From assembly GCA_008015155.1 (NCBI GenBank), contig SSFA01000008.1, positions 62,001-126,000 of the forward strand: a stretch of 64,000 bases of DNA, written 5' to 3'. This document shows positions 41,489-50,687 of this stretch, one piece after another. A program made the translations under genes and the position numbers. Position 1 is the stretch's first letter. The number at the start of each line of letters is the position of its first letter. Origin of the DNA: Thiothrix sp. (lineage in GTDB: Bacteria; Pseudomonadota; Gammaproteobacteria; Thiotrichales; Thiotrichaceae). The notes under the pieces are model-generated. The model was not told the origin of the DNA, did no database searches, and worked only from the letters and a program-made list of their open reading frames with translations.

Positions 41489-41613
41489 TGAAAGTCTCCA
41501 AACACATGTTGTTCAAATGCTACAAGTAAGTCTAGCTTACCCGAATCTAGGTTCGCATAGCTATAGGTGCTTGTGGCTGAATGTAGCCGAAAATTCCCGC
41601 ATTAACTTATTTT

Positions 41614-42165
41614 TTATACGATTTTTAGGTATTTTGCTGGGACTTTTTCAGTAAGCCAGACCTTATTAGCTGAACAATAAAAAAGATATGCGTCTGTCCA
41701 CATCTGCTGAGCGTCCACTACGAAGATAACAGGCCTTCCATGGCGTGCGCCTACTTTAGTGGCTGTTTCAATATCTTTTGATAAATGCACATGTTGGCGC
41801 GACTGTGCTTTTAAGCCTTCTACAAGAATCAGATCCATGAAGCGGCTAGCACTACCATGGTACAAAATCGCCGGTGGTTCAACAGGTTCTAAGCCCAACT
41901 CTACCGTTTTTAGAGAATGCCCCTGATTAGCACGAATTTTTTCTCCATCTGCACTGAAACTGTAGCGCTGTTTATCATTAGTCAATACCAGCTCCTCCAA
42001 TTCATTACGCGTCAAAGGGTGATGGTGTGCTGCTAATTGAGTCAACAATTCATTGACCACCGCCCAACCTTCCGCATCTAAACTTAAATCAATCGTTTCG
42101 GGTTGATGACGTAAGATCAAACTTAAGAATTTGCCTTTTCGATTTTTTTCTTTTTCATTCATCAT
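41614..42165 (-). CDS. kptA: RNA 2'-phosphotransferase (KptA/Tpt1)
   Basis: 183 residues. The Tpt1 fold is shown by KGKFLSLILRHQPETIDLSLDAEGWA (about 10-35), RYSFSADGEKIRANQGHS (about 64-81), ILYHGSASRF (about 98-107) and RQHVHLSKDIETATKVGARHGRPVIFVVDA (about 120-149). The Arg-His-Arg-Arg style catalytic set is present. It transfers a 2'-phosphate from RNA to NAD. RtcB-type ligation leaves no 2'-phosphate, so its role next to RtcR/RtcB genes may be different, such as ADP-ribosylation of RNA ends. Stands alone, 8.5 kb from rtcB. Confidence 0.92.
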   Translation of the reverse strand: MMNEKEKNRKGKFLSLILRHQPETIDLSLDAEGWAVVNELLTQLAAHHHPLTRNELEELVLTNDKQRYSFSADGEKIRANQGHSLKTVELGLEPVEPPAILYHGSASRFMDLILVEGLKAQSRQHVHLSKDIETATKVGARHGRPVIFVVDAQQMWTDAYLFYCSANKVWLTEKVPAKYLKIV

Positions 42166-42250
42166 GTTAAATCATCTTTATTTTATAATTAATAGAATAC
42201 TGACAAGGTACTTAGCTTAAAGCGCCATAAGCTCATCGCCAAGCGATTAG

Positions 42251-43297
<1,047 letters not shown>

Positions 43298-43353
43298 TTA
43301 ACACCAACCCTGCTAAGACAGACTTGTTATTATACTAATGTCTTGAATGCTCA

Positions 43354-43387
43354 CAGAGTACCTTTAACTAGGTGCTCTGCCAGTTTT
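43354..43387. terminator. Terminator between the deaminase and LysR genes
   Basis: Ten-base-pair stem CAGAGTACCT/AGGTGCTCTG with one T-G pair (43354-43363 and 43370-43379), loop TTAACT, then CAGTTTT. Convergent genes on both sides may share it. Confidence 0.6.
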
Positions 43388-43391
43388 ATCT

Positions 43392-44312
43392 TTACAGCCG
43401 CTCTAAATTTTCTAGGATGTAATCTAAAAACACTTTGACTGCAGCGGGTCGATAGCGATTCGCCGCATACTGCATCACCATTGCCCCTTGATAATTACCC
43501 CCTAATTTCCAATCAGCTAATACCTGTACTAAAGAACCCTCTGCTAAAGCTTGTTTGGCAGTAAAATCGGGTAATACTGCGATCCCCAAACCCTGTTGTG
43601 CGGCTTTTAAGCGCATTTCACTGTGATTAACACTATAGCGACCTTTTACTGTGACTTTGGCTCTTTGTCCTTGCTGTTGAAAGCTCCACTCACGATCAGC
43701 TGGCGTTTCCCCTAAATCAATACAGACATGTTGCAGTAAATCATAAGGATGTTGGGGTACACCAAACTCTTGTAAATAGCTAGGACTAGCACACAAAATT
43801 GACTGTACCCGCCCAATGACTTTGGCTATTAAACCTTCAGTAGGTCGATCTGTCGGGCGAAACACAATATCAACCTCATCCTGCAAAGGATGGATTGCAA
43901 AATCAGACACTTTAAAGCGGAGTTGAATCAAAGGATAACGCTGTAAAAAAGGTAGCATCAAAGGCTCAAGCACTTGACGCGCATAAGCTTTAGGCGCAGC
44001 GATTCTTAACTCGCCACTTGGTTCAGCATTTGAACTCGCAGCTTCGGTCGCTGCTTTCGCTGAATCTAGGACGGTTTTACAAAAAGTATAGGCCGTTTTC
44101 CCAGCGGTACTTGGTCTTAAACTGCGAGTCGTTCGCTCTAACAGCGTCACATTTAACACCATTTCCAAACGACTGATTTGCCGACTAATCGCTGAAGGCG
44201 TGACACCCAACTGACGAGCCGTCGCTGAAAAACTGCCACTGTCGACCACTAAAGCAAACACACCTAAATCCGGCAGTAAGCTTAAAAGTTTATTTGTGTC
44301 CATCACGCACAA
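43392..44312 (-). CDS. LysR family transcriptional regulator
   Basis: 306 residues. N-terminal winged helix-turn-helix FALVVDSGSFSATARQLGVTPSAISRQISRLEMVLNV (about 18-53), LLERTTRSLRPSTAG, then a substrate-binding domain of the periplasmic-protein fold (LRIAAPKAYARQVLEPLMLPF, DIVFRPTDRP, GLGIAVLPDF). The divergent partner starting at 44390 encodes a DMT exporter, which it probably controls; LysR regulators commonly act on the neighbouring divergent gene. The inducer is not predictable. Confidence 0.9.
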   Translation of the reverse strand: MCVMDTNKLLSLLPDLGVFALVVDSGSFSATARQLGVTPSAISRQISRLEMVLNVTLLERTTRSLRPSTAGKTAYTFCKTVLDSAKAATEAASSNAEPSGELRIAAPKAYARQVLEPLMLPFLQRYPLIQLRFKVSDFAIHPLQDEVDIVFRPTDRPTEGLIAKVIGRVQSILCASPSYLQEFGVPQHPYDLLQHVCIDLGETPADREWSFQQQGQRAKVTVKGRYSVNHSEMRLKAAQQGLGIAVLPDFTAKQALAEGSLVQVLADWKLGGNYQGAMVMQYAANRYRPAAVKVFLDYILENLERL

Positions 44313-44389
44313 GTGCTTTGCTTAAAAACCTAATTATAGTTTTTTTGGGCATAAATTAGCATGGCTGTTTTCAAACACTGGTGTTCCCT

Positions 44390-45286
44390 ATGCCAAGCTT
44401 GCACGGCCTCAAAGCAGAACTTTTACTCTTAGCTGTCGCTATTATTTGGGGCACAAGCTATGGTCTAACTAAAGAAGCTTTACTGTATTTAAGTGTACCA
44501 GCCTTTCTGGCCTTGCGTTTTTTACTAAGCTTTTTATTACTGAGTCCTGCTATCTTGGCTGACATAAAGCGGGGCTTAGCTCAGGATTTTCGTCCTGCTA
44601 TCGTAAGCGGCTTGATACTACTCTCGATTTTCCTTGCTGAAGTGTATGGTGTTGCGCAAACCTCGGCGGCTAATGCCGCTTTCTTAATTAGTTTGTGTGT
44701 GATGCTGACCCCATTACTAGAATGGGCTATTTATCGCCGCTATCCGGGAAGACTTACGCTTATTTTAGCTAGCCTATCCTTGCTTGGAGTGTATTTACTC
44801 ACTGCTACGACTAGCCTCTCGCTTAATTTACAACTGAATCAAGGTGATTATTTAATACTGCTCGCTGCTTTACTAAGAGCCCTAATGGGTATCGCGACTA
44901 AAAAGCTCATGCAGGGACGTAACTTATCTTCTTTGAGTTTGACAGCGACTCAGGCTTTTGTGGTAGGAGCAGGTGCTTTAGTCTTAGTTTTTTGGCAGCA
45001 ACAACACTTTGAACTGAGCTTACCAACTCATCAGAAATTTTGGTTAATCCTTATCTACTTAGTGCTGTTCTGTAGTATTTTCGCCTTTTTTGCGATGAAT
45101 TACGGTTTGCGACACACTACACCGACGCGGGTAGCCTTACTTACTGGTGCAGAACCTGCTTTTGGCGCTTTGTTTGCTGTGCTTTATCTAGGTGAGCACT
45201 TGCTTTGGTATCAATGGATAGGCGGATTATTGATTATGCTAGCTTCTTTAGCTTCTTTAGCTGCTTTAACAACCCATAAAACCTAA
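44390..45286 (+). CDS. EamA/DMT family transporter
   Basis: About 298 residues with ten hydrophobic segments in two EamA repeats: LLLLAVAIIWGTSYGLTKEAL in the first and LILLAALLRALMGIATKKLM in the second, with YGVAQTSAANAAFLISLCVMLTPLLEW and YGLRHTTPTRVALLTGAEPAFGALFA. A GTG at 44381 is the alternative start. Members export amino acids, metabolites or drugs. Divergent to the LysR gene and followed by a strong hairpin. Confidence 0.87.
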   Translation: MPSLHGLKAELLLLAVAIIWGTSYGLTKEALLYLSVPAFLALRFLLSFLLLSPAILADIKRGLAQDFRPAIVSGLILLSIFLAEVYGVAQTSAANAAFLISLCVMLTPLLEWAIYRRYPGRLTLILASLSLLGVYLLTATTSLSLNLQLNQGDYLILLAALLRALMGIATKKLMQGRNLSSLSLTATQAFVVGAGALVLVFWQQQHFELSLPTHQKFWLILIYLVLFCSIFAFFAMNYGLRHTTPTRVALLTGAEPAFGALFAVLYLGEHLLWYQWIGGLLIMLASLASLAALTTHKT

Positions 45287-45300
45287 ATTAATACGAGAAC

Positions 45301-45332
45301 AGCAGGTTTAAAGCCTTGCACTTAAACCTGCT
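45301..45332. terminator. Bidirectional terminator between the transporter and slipin genes
   Basis: Perfect 11-bp stem AGCAGGTTTAA/TTAAACCTGCT (45301-45311, 45322-45332) with a 10-base loop, flanked by short T runs. Convergent genes end on both sides. Confidence 0.72.
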
Positions 45333-45355
45333 GATTTCCCCACTGAAGCACTGAA

Positions 45356-46516
45356 CTAAGCCTTGGCACGTTCAGTTAACTTCACTAAATCATTCATCAC
45401 GCTATCTAAGCCACCGTAAACATTCAGGTTTTGAACGCGACCAGTGATTTTCTCCAAAATCTCCAGCTCTTTTAAACGCAATAAAACTGGATTGCCTTCC
45501 ATGACTTTAGCCGTATTGTGTAAGGAGCGTGTTTCTTGGGTTTCTTCACGACGGCGAATTAAATTGGCTTCCGCTTTTTTCTCTGCTTCCACTACTTGCG
45601 CCAAGATTGCTTTCATTTCACCTGGCAAAATAATGTCACGCGCGCCTACTGTTTTCAGTTCCAAACCATAGGCTGCAACTTTTTCAGCTACGATCTGTTG
45701 AATGGTGTGGTTAAGCAGGTTTTTATCTGCCAATAGCTCATCCAGAGTTTGCGTCGAAACGACTGCACGTAAAGCTAATTGCAACTCACGATATAAGTAA
45801 TCCTTGTGGTCAACTAAACCAGATTTCACCTGTTGGGCTTCTTTTACCTGCCATAAAGCTGAGAGGTTGATGCGTAAGCCGACCCGATCTTTGGTCAAGA
45901 TCTCTTGCCCATTTACTTCCATAGTTTGTAGGCGGGTATCCAATTGAGTGACTTTGATGCTGTGATTAAACTGCCACCATACATGCACACCCGGTGGCAA
46001 TACTTCATGCTGTAGACCATCTACCTCTAAGAAGCCTACTAATCCCTCAGGCACAGTGCTCATGACAATCGAGGCCAAGGCCGCATTGCGCAGTTGAGCA
46101 TCCTTGGTGCTTAGCAATTGATTTGCTAAGGCTTTAGGTACACGCAGGTCTTCACTGATATTCAATTTACGTACTTCGATGGCTCGGTTTCCACGCCAAT
46201 ATGCGCCACGCTGAGCTGGAGCCTTAATGTCTTTCAGCACTTGATCCTGATAAACCAAACCTACTTCCTGCTCACCCGTTTCCCAGCGCTGAATAGACTC
46301 AGCAAACCGCTCTGGATAAGCATCAGCCAAGGTTAAAATCTGTTCGGATACCGGATTAGTAATGCTATTAAGCGTATGAATTGCTTGAATTTTGTAATGC
46401 TTATTAAAATTCCAAAAGCTATGCACGCCTGTCGTTAACAAGTCTACGAACTGCTCGTCTTTGAACAACAGCCCGCGATGTGTTTCTGGAATAACAAACT
46501 TTTCTTTGAATAACAT
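45356..46516 (-). CDS. Slipin (SPFH/band 7) protein of an RNA-repair operon
   Basis: 386 residues. The protein has two band-7-like beta parts: GLLFKDEQFVDLLTTGVHSFWNF (about 15-37) and GFLEVDGLQHEVLPPGVHVWWQF (about 160-182), the second leading into LDTRLQTMEVNGQEILTKDRVGLRINLSALWQVKEAQQV and the SPFH coiled coil GEMKAILAQVVEAEKKAEANLIRRREETQETRSLHN. No clear membrane segment. Slipins with this doubled front are neighbours of rtcB/rtcR genes in several bacteria, to my recollection. The start at 46516 lies 246 bp downstream of the tRNA-like pair and all are behind one sigma-54 promoter. Role in RNA repair is inferred. Confidence 0.85.
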   Translation of the reverse strand: MLFKEKFVIPETHRGLLFKDEQFVDLLTTGVHSFWNFNKHYKIQAIHTLNSITNPVSEQILTLADAYPERFAESIQRWETGEQEVGLVYQDQVLKDIKAPAQRGAYWRGNRAIEVRKLNISEDLRVPKALANQLLSTKDAQLRNAALASIVMSTVPEGLVGFLEVDGLQHEVLPPGVHVWWQFNHSIKVTQLDTRLQTMEVNGQEILTKDRVGLRINLSALWQVKEAQQVKSGLVDHKDYLYRELQLALRAVVSTQTLDELLADKNLLNHTIQQIVAEKVAAYGLELKTVGARDIILPGEMKAILAQVVEAEKKAEANLIRRREETQETRSLHNTAKVMEGNPVLLRLKELEILEKITGRVQNLNVYGGLDSVMNDLVKLTERAKA

Positions 46517-46762
46517 GGTGTTGTCCTTAAATTTAAGATGGCATTCCTCCTCACCGCTACCAGCTATCTGCTTTGGTCAGCTTGGGAAATTTGCACTGGC
46601 ATTGAGTACAACTCGTTGCAAGTAGCATTTCGCAAGTTAACACCCCAGCCGATAGGCGATTTTGGTGTTGTTATCAATACTGTTAGCCTTGCAGCTACCA
46701 GCCCTAATAACGCGGAGGTTTGCCGTTATTTGCCCTTACGGGCTAATTACCTTGAAAGGGTA

Positions 46763-46834
46763 AGTTGCTAATTGGAGTCGAACCAATTACCGCTTGATTC
46801 TTAGTCAAGTGCTCTACCAGTGAGCTATAGCATG
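46763..46834 (-). ncRNA. tRNA-like sequence 2 (class I cloverleaf, anticodon loop CTAAGAA)
   Basis: The minus strand folds as a tRNA: acceptor CATGCTA with TAGCAAC (five good pairs, two mismatches at the end), D-arm GCTC-ACTGGTA-GAGC, anticodon arm CTTGA-CTAAGAA-TCAAG (perfect 5-bp stem, 7-base loop, anticodon AAG), short variable loop CGGTA, T-arm ATTGG-TTCGACT-CCAAT. AAG would be a leucine anticodon, but bacterial tRNA-Leu is class II with a long variable arm and rarely uses A34. No CCA is encoded. It starts one base after tRNA-like 1. More likely a tRNA mimic than a working tRNA. Confidence 0.75.
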
Positions 46835-46835
46835 T

Positions 46836-46906
46836 TGCAACTGGTTGGAATCGAACCAACGACCTGCCGATTCATTTCGGCTGCTCTACCACTGAGCTAC
46901 TCTTGC
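46836..46906 (-). ncRNA. tRNA-like sequence 1 (anticodon loop of non-standard length)
   Basis: The minus strand folds as GCAAGAG/CAGTTGC acceptor (five pairs, mismatches at 5-68 and 6-67), D-arm GCTC-AGTGGTA-GAGC, anticodon arm GCCGA-AATGAA-TCGGC with a six-base loop instead of seven, variable loop AGGTC, and T-arm GTTGG-TTCGATT-CCAAC. The D-arm, T-arm and junction bases are those of tRNA. The short loop and mismatched acceptor argue against decoding. No CCA encoded. Lies about 100 bp downstream of the sigma-54 promoter, ahead of tRNA-like 2 and slipin. Confidence 0.78.
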
Positions 46907-46960
46907 TTATCTGCTCATCTCAGTACTGATACACAGGCTCACCAAAGGTAGCTGCGTCAG

Positions 46961-46978
46961 CTAGGTTTTAGAACCTAG
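46961..46978 (-). other. Leader hairpin before the tRNA-like pair
   Basis: CTAGGTT and AACCTAG (46961-46967, 46972-46978) form a 7-bp hairpin with a four-base loop in the predicted leader of the tRNA-like/slipin transcript. No T run follows, so it is not a terminator. It could be a processing or stability element. Confidence 0.45.
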
Positions 46979-47014
46979 ACCGCAAGTAACAGAGAGAATT
47001 CAGATAACAAACTA

Positions 47015-47032
47015 TTGCAGGAGATGTGCCAA
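47015..47032 (-). promoter_or_regulatory. Sigma-54 promoter of the tRNA-like/slipin unit
   Basis: Minus strand TTGGCACATCTCCTGCAA: GG at 47030-47029 and GC at 47018-47017 are separated by exactly 10 bases, and TGGCAC at -24 is perfect. Transcription should start near 47005, about 100 bp before tRNA-like 1. RtcR, encoded in this window, is an RNA-repair-specific sigma-54 activator, so it is the likely activator. Confidence 0.85.
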
Positions 47033-47132
47033 AAGATTTAATTCAAAATAAAACATTGAATTTATTGATTTTATTTTTTATTTATTAATAAAGCAGCATG
47101 AGCACCAGGAAAAAAACTATCTATAAAAATAT

Positions 47133-49436
47133 TTAACTATCTGCATCGATTAGCCATTTTTTTAACATGGAGTCTAAATCCTGAATACTAAAAGGTTTGG
47201 CCAGATAATCATTAATCCCCGCCGCTAAGCAGCGCTCACGCTCACCTGCTATCGCATGTGCAGTTAAAGCTACAATGGGTAAGCTGCGTAAGCCTAACTT
47301 ATTACGAATTAATTGAGTCGTTTGGTAGCCATCTAAATCGGGCATACTCACATCCATCAAGATAAGGTCGTAATATTTAACTCCCAGTTTGGCTAAGGTC
47401 TTTTCTCCACTAGAGGCCACTTCGACTTTGACCCCCAAGGCTGCTAATAACTCTTGGCCAAAAAATTGATTTAAGGGATCATCATCGACTAGCAGCACTA
47501 GTTTGTCTTGATAGTTGCGTTGCAAACTGACTGCTGAGGGAGGTTCTGCTGGAGCTAACTGCGCTTCAGCTAGCTTAAGCGAAAGCTTGAAAGAAAAACT
47601 CGAACCTTGTCCTGGTTTACTGGCAAGCTCTAAGTGTCCACCCAAATGCTTGGCTAAATTATGGCTGATCGTTAAGCCTAAGCCTGTCCCCCTATAACGG
47701 CGGTTACTGGTAGCATTCGCTTGGAAAAAGGGCTCAAATACACGCGCTTGCTCTTTAAGAGATAAACCTAAACCTGTATCGCTGACCTCAAACTTCAGTT
47801 CAATTTTATCACGCCAGTAGCCTACCGCCCTAATCGTCAACGACACAGAGCCTGAATCAGTGAATTTAACTGCATTATCCAGCAGATTGAGCAAGATCTG
47901 TGAGAGGCTCATAGCATCACCCAAGAGTAGAGTCTGTGGTGGATACTCACTTACCAAATCGAAACTCAGACCCTTTTGTCGAGCTTGGTCACCTAATAAT
48001 TTTTCAAGATTGTCCAATAAGAACTGTAAGGTAAAAGCTTGCTCATGGACTTCTGGTTTCACATGACTCATGCGTGAAACATCTAGAATGTTATTGATTA
48101 AACTAAGCATATGTTGTGCTGAGGCTTGTAATTTAGCGACATAGTTTGCTTGCTGCTCAGTCAGTTGCGTTTGTTGTAATAGAGTCCCACTACTGACTAC
48201 CGCATGCATCGGTGTGCGTAGTTCGTGGCTCATGGTCATTAAAAAAGCATCTTTAGCTTTGCCTGAAGCTTCAATTTGCTGAGCTTGCTCACGCAACTCA
48301 CGCGTACGCATACTCTGATTTAATGACAGCAGCAAAGTAAATATTAAAAAGCCAACCAATAATATTTTTAAGGGCAGAACTAAGTCAGCAATCAAGCCCA
48401 CTCCGTGTAACAGTAACGGAATACAGGAAGCCAAGATAACAATATAGGCCCAAACAAAAGACTTAGCCTCTGGTATATTTGCCCTATATAGACGCCATAA
48501 TACGGGTGTCGCTATACCTAAAAGGGTCAGACCTAAAGAAGAAGTAAAAAACAAGCCAAATGGCAAAATATAGATAATGCAACCTATAAATACCGTAAGC
48601 CAAAAATGAATACGAAAGAAGTTCGCCATCAGTGGTAAGCGCTTTGGAATATCCATCAGATAATAAAAAAATCTATTTGCGCTAGCGATAGTTAAAATGG
48701 CAAATATTAAATTTGCTTTACTCGAGTTTATCGTAGAAAATAATAAAATAATTATGCCGCTTTGACTACTTAACGCTATGCAGTTGGATACAATAAAAAT
48801 CGCCAAACTAAGATAACTAAGCTCTTTTAAATTTAAAAAAGTCATTATATTATATAGCGCTAGCACCAATAAACCACCAAAAATCAAAGCGTAAAATGCA
48901 TGATCTTTGGGTGCCATTCTGATCAGAGCATCAGGATTGACTAAATTTAAATTAAAATTAATTCGTCGACTAGTACTATACTTCTCAATATAAATTGAGT
49001 ATTTTTTATTTAGATTTAAATCCAGGCGAAAGGTCGGTTGACGCAAATCTTTTATAAACGGTAGCGGATCAGGAGTATGCACTTGATCCTCAGCAAGCAA
49101 ATAAACTCTTAAAGCTTGTGGCTCTATATCCTTAAATTGTAAATACCAATAAAGATTCGTGTTATCTTGATTGATGACATCAACACGCATCCACCAACTT
49201 GAGAGGCTATAGCTTACCTTCCTGGAGTTTTGCCATTGGTTGGTATGATTTTTCTCATTTTCCAAAATTTTTGCGAGCGTTAATTGGTGGCTAGCATCCT
49301 CTAAAACCTTCAGATAGTTAGACAGTGGCACAAGGTCATTATGTAGTTCTAACTCTAAGGGCAAAGGATCTGCCCTGAGCGGACTTAACCATAAAAATAG
49401 TAAAGACAAAAAGAGACTTCGAGTTAGCCTTAACAT
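47133..49436 (-). CDS. Hybrid sensor histidine kinase with 7TMR-DISM sensor
   Basis: 767 residues from the ATG at 49436, which gives a signal peptide (SLFLSLLFLWLSPLRA); the frame is open a further 69 codons upstream but that region is not convincing. Periplasmic DISMED2 domain (SWWMRVDVIN, NLYWYLQFKDIEPQALRVYLL), seven membrane segments of the 7TMR-DISM type, HisKA with MSHELRTPMHAVVSS, HATPase with NLLDNAVKFTDSG and GTGLGLTISHNL, and a C-terminal receiver with VLLVDDDPLNQFFG and phospho-acceptor Asp in LILMDVSMPDLDGY. Likely senses a small carbohydrate or envelope signal. No obvious partner regulator adjacent. Confidence 0.88.
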   Translation of the reverse strand: MLRLTRSLFLSLLFLWLSPLRADPLPLELELHNDLVPLSNYLKVLEDASHQLTLAKILENEKNHTNQWQNSRKVSYSLSSWWMRVDVINQDNTNLYWYLQFKDIEPQALRVYLLAEDQVHTPDPLPFIKDLRQPTFRLDLNLNKKYSIYIEKYSTSRRINFNLNLVNPDALIRMAPKDHAFYALIFGGLLVLALYNIMTFLNLKELSYLSLAIFIVSNCIALSSQSGIIILLFSTINSSKANLIFAILTIASANRFFYYLMDIPKRLPLMANFFRIHFWLTVFIGCIIYILPFGLFFTSSLGLTLLGIATPVLWRLYRANIPEAKSFVWAYIVILASCIPLLLHGVGLIADLVLPLKILLVGFLIFTLLLSLNQSMRTRELREQAQQIEASGKAKDAFLMTMSHELRTPMHAVVSSGTLLQQTQLTEQQANYVAKLQASAQHMLSLINNILDVSRMSHVKPEVHEQAFTLQFLLDNLEKLLGDQARQKGLSFDLVSEYPPQTLLLGDAMSLSQILLNLLDNAVKFTDSGSVSLTIRAVGYWRDKIELKFEVSDTGLGLSLKEQARVFEPFFQANATSNRRYRGTGLGLTISHNLAKHLGGHLELASKPGQGSSFSFKLSLKLAEAQLAPAEPPSAVSLQRNYQDKLVLLVDDDPLNQFFGQELLAALGVKVEVASSGEKTLAKLGVKYYDLILMDVSMPDLDGYQTTQLIRNKLGLRSLPIVALTAHAIAGERERCLAAGINDYLAKPFSIQDLDSMLKKWLIDADS

Positions 49437-50114
49437 TTTTTGCCAGTACGCCAAAAGCCTCGCACCGCCCTTAATAAAAAATAGATTATCATTAGATAAA
49501 TATACTGTTATTTGAATGATAGATTCAAAACTCAGAAATAAAAAATAGTAGACAAGCCTTTGGGGTAAAAAGGGTCGGAACCATAGTGAAACTAGCATAA
49601 AACTTTCTCTTGACCTAGAGAAAGCTCTATAAAAAATTAGCAACTCTAGGGAAATACTGTAGCTTGGATGGACTTTAAAGCGCTTTTGAAAAAATGAGAA
49701 GTACTTTAAATAGAAATAAACTGAACTTGACTAAAATCTACTCTTTATTGCTGAAATTTACATGAGCTTTTTAGAAAAATCACATCTAATGCTCTTTTTT
49801 AGTGCACTTTTAATAGTTTTAAACTATCCTGCCCTAACCTATTATTTTTGGTTTGAGTTAATTACTTAAAATAAAGTAAATGACGAAATTTGAATCCACG
49901 AATAGTCAGAGCCAGGCTTTATTCTCTTATAAAATGCGCACCAATCTAAACCCCTTTGAGCTTTCGACCCGCATCCGCAACCATACGAGCTATTCTACTT
50001 AGCCGACACTCGTCTCTGCCTCGCACTCGTCGTTCTAGGCAGTGGGACACCTATTGCCGCCAGCATCCATGTAGAAAAAGCAATCACACTGACTAGCTAA
50101 AACTAGCTATTAAC
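49437..50114. other. Gene-poor gap of about 680 bp
   Basis: I see no reading frame that I can support here. Bases 49900-50060 are noticeably richer in GC than the flanks and might be debris of a lost gene, but no protein family could be recognised in any frame. Confidence 0.4.
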
Positions 50115-50687
50115 CTATACATTGGTTTTAAGATTCTCTAAATGCATTTTAAATAGTCTTGAAAACTCTTCTTGAACCCACCATCCTGTGACTGTGTAAC
50201 AATACATGTCTTGATCAGTTATCTGAGTTTCATAAAATGTTTTAGGATATGTTAAACAATTACGTGCTGCTTTAGCCGCAAGAAAATCCTTATAGCTTTC
50301 GCTACATGTATCAAGCTTAAAGTTCACTCCCCAAATCCTTGCCGCCAATTCAAATGTACGTTTAAGATTTTTCTCTAATGATAAAAACTTCCCATCTGAT
50401 TTCACTATAACCGATAACGAGCCAAGTGTTTCTAGGTCTTTTTCGGATAGCACAAAAGATTTATTCCTAACTCTAATTTCAGACCTTAACTCAATCTTTA
50501 TAACCTCAAATAAAGCCTCTATGTAAGCAAAAACTGCTCAACCAACATTACGCCTGAGAAACTGAGACTGCTTATCTAACTCCAAAGCCTCATACGCATA
50601 ATCAATATCATTTCTCAACTCACTAATAAGGTCATGAGCGCGAGTAAAACCCTCACCCCGACGGGCACAACTTGGCATTTGATTCAT
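50115..50687 (-). pseudogene. HEPN-like gene coupled to rtcB, interrupted by an in-frame TGA
   Basis: The ATG at 50687 overlaps the rtcB stop as ATGA, so it was built to be translated after rtcB. Reading in one frame gives 190 codons with a single TGA at codon 50 (50540-50538); the part after it starts AVFAYIEALFEVIKIELRS and ends at 50115. Only the piece from GTG 50453 is open as annotated by length. All-alpha, with RNCLTYPKTFYE near residue 150, which resembles the R-x4-H of HEPN RNases except that the histidine is tyrosine. No signal. Whether it is dead, or read through, cannot be told. HEPN identity is tentative. Confidence 0.55.

Noticed and set aside
46538..46771. Plus-strand 77-codon frame opposite the slipin leader
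   Set aside because: No ribosome site or recognisable features, and it overlaps the tRNA-like 2 end; looks like chance.
46763..46906. Ordinary tRNA genes
   Set aside because: Six-base anticodon loop, acceptor mismatches, no CCA and a class I body with a leucine anticodon do not fit working tRNAs.
50538..50540. Selenocysteine at the TGA in the rtcB-coupled gene
   Set aside because: No SECIS-like structure was seen after it and no selenoprotein family is known with this sequence; mutation is simpler.
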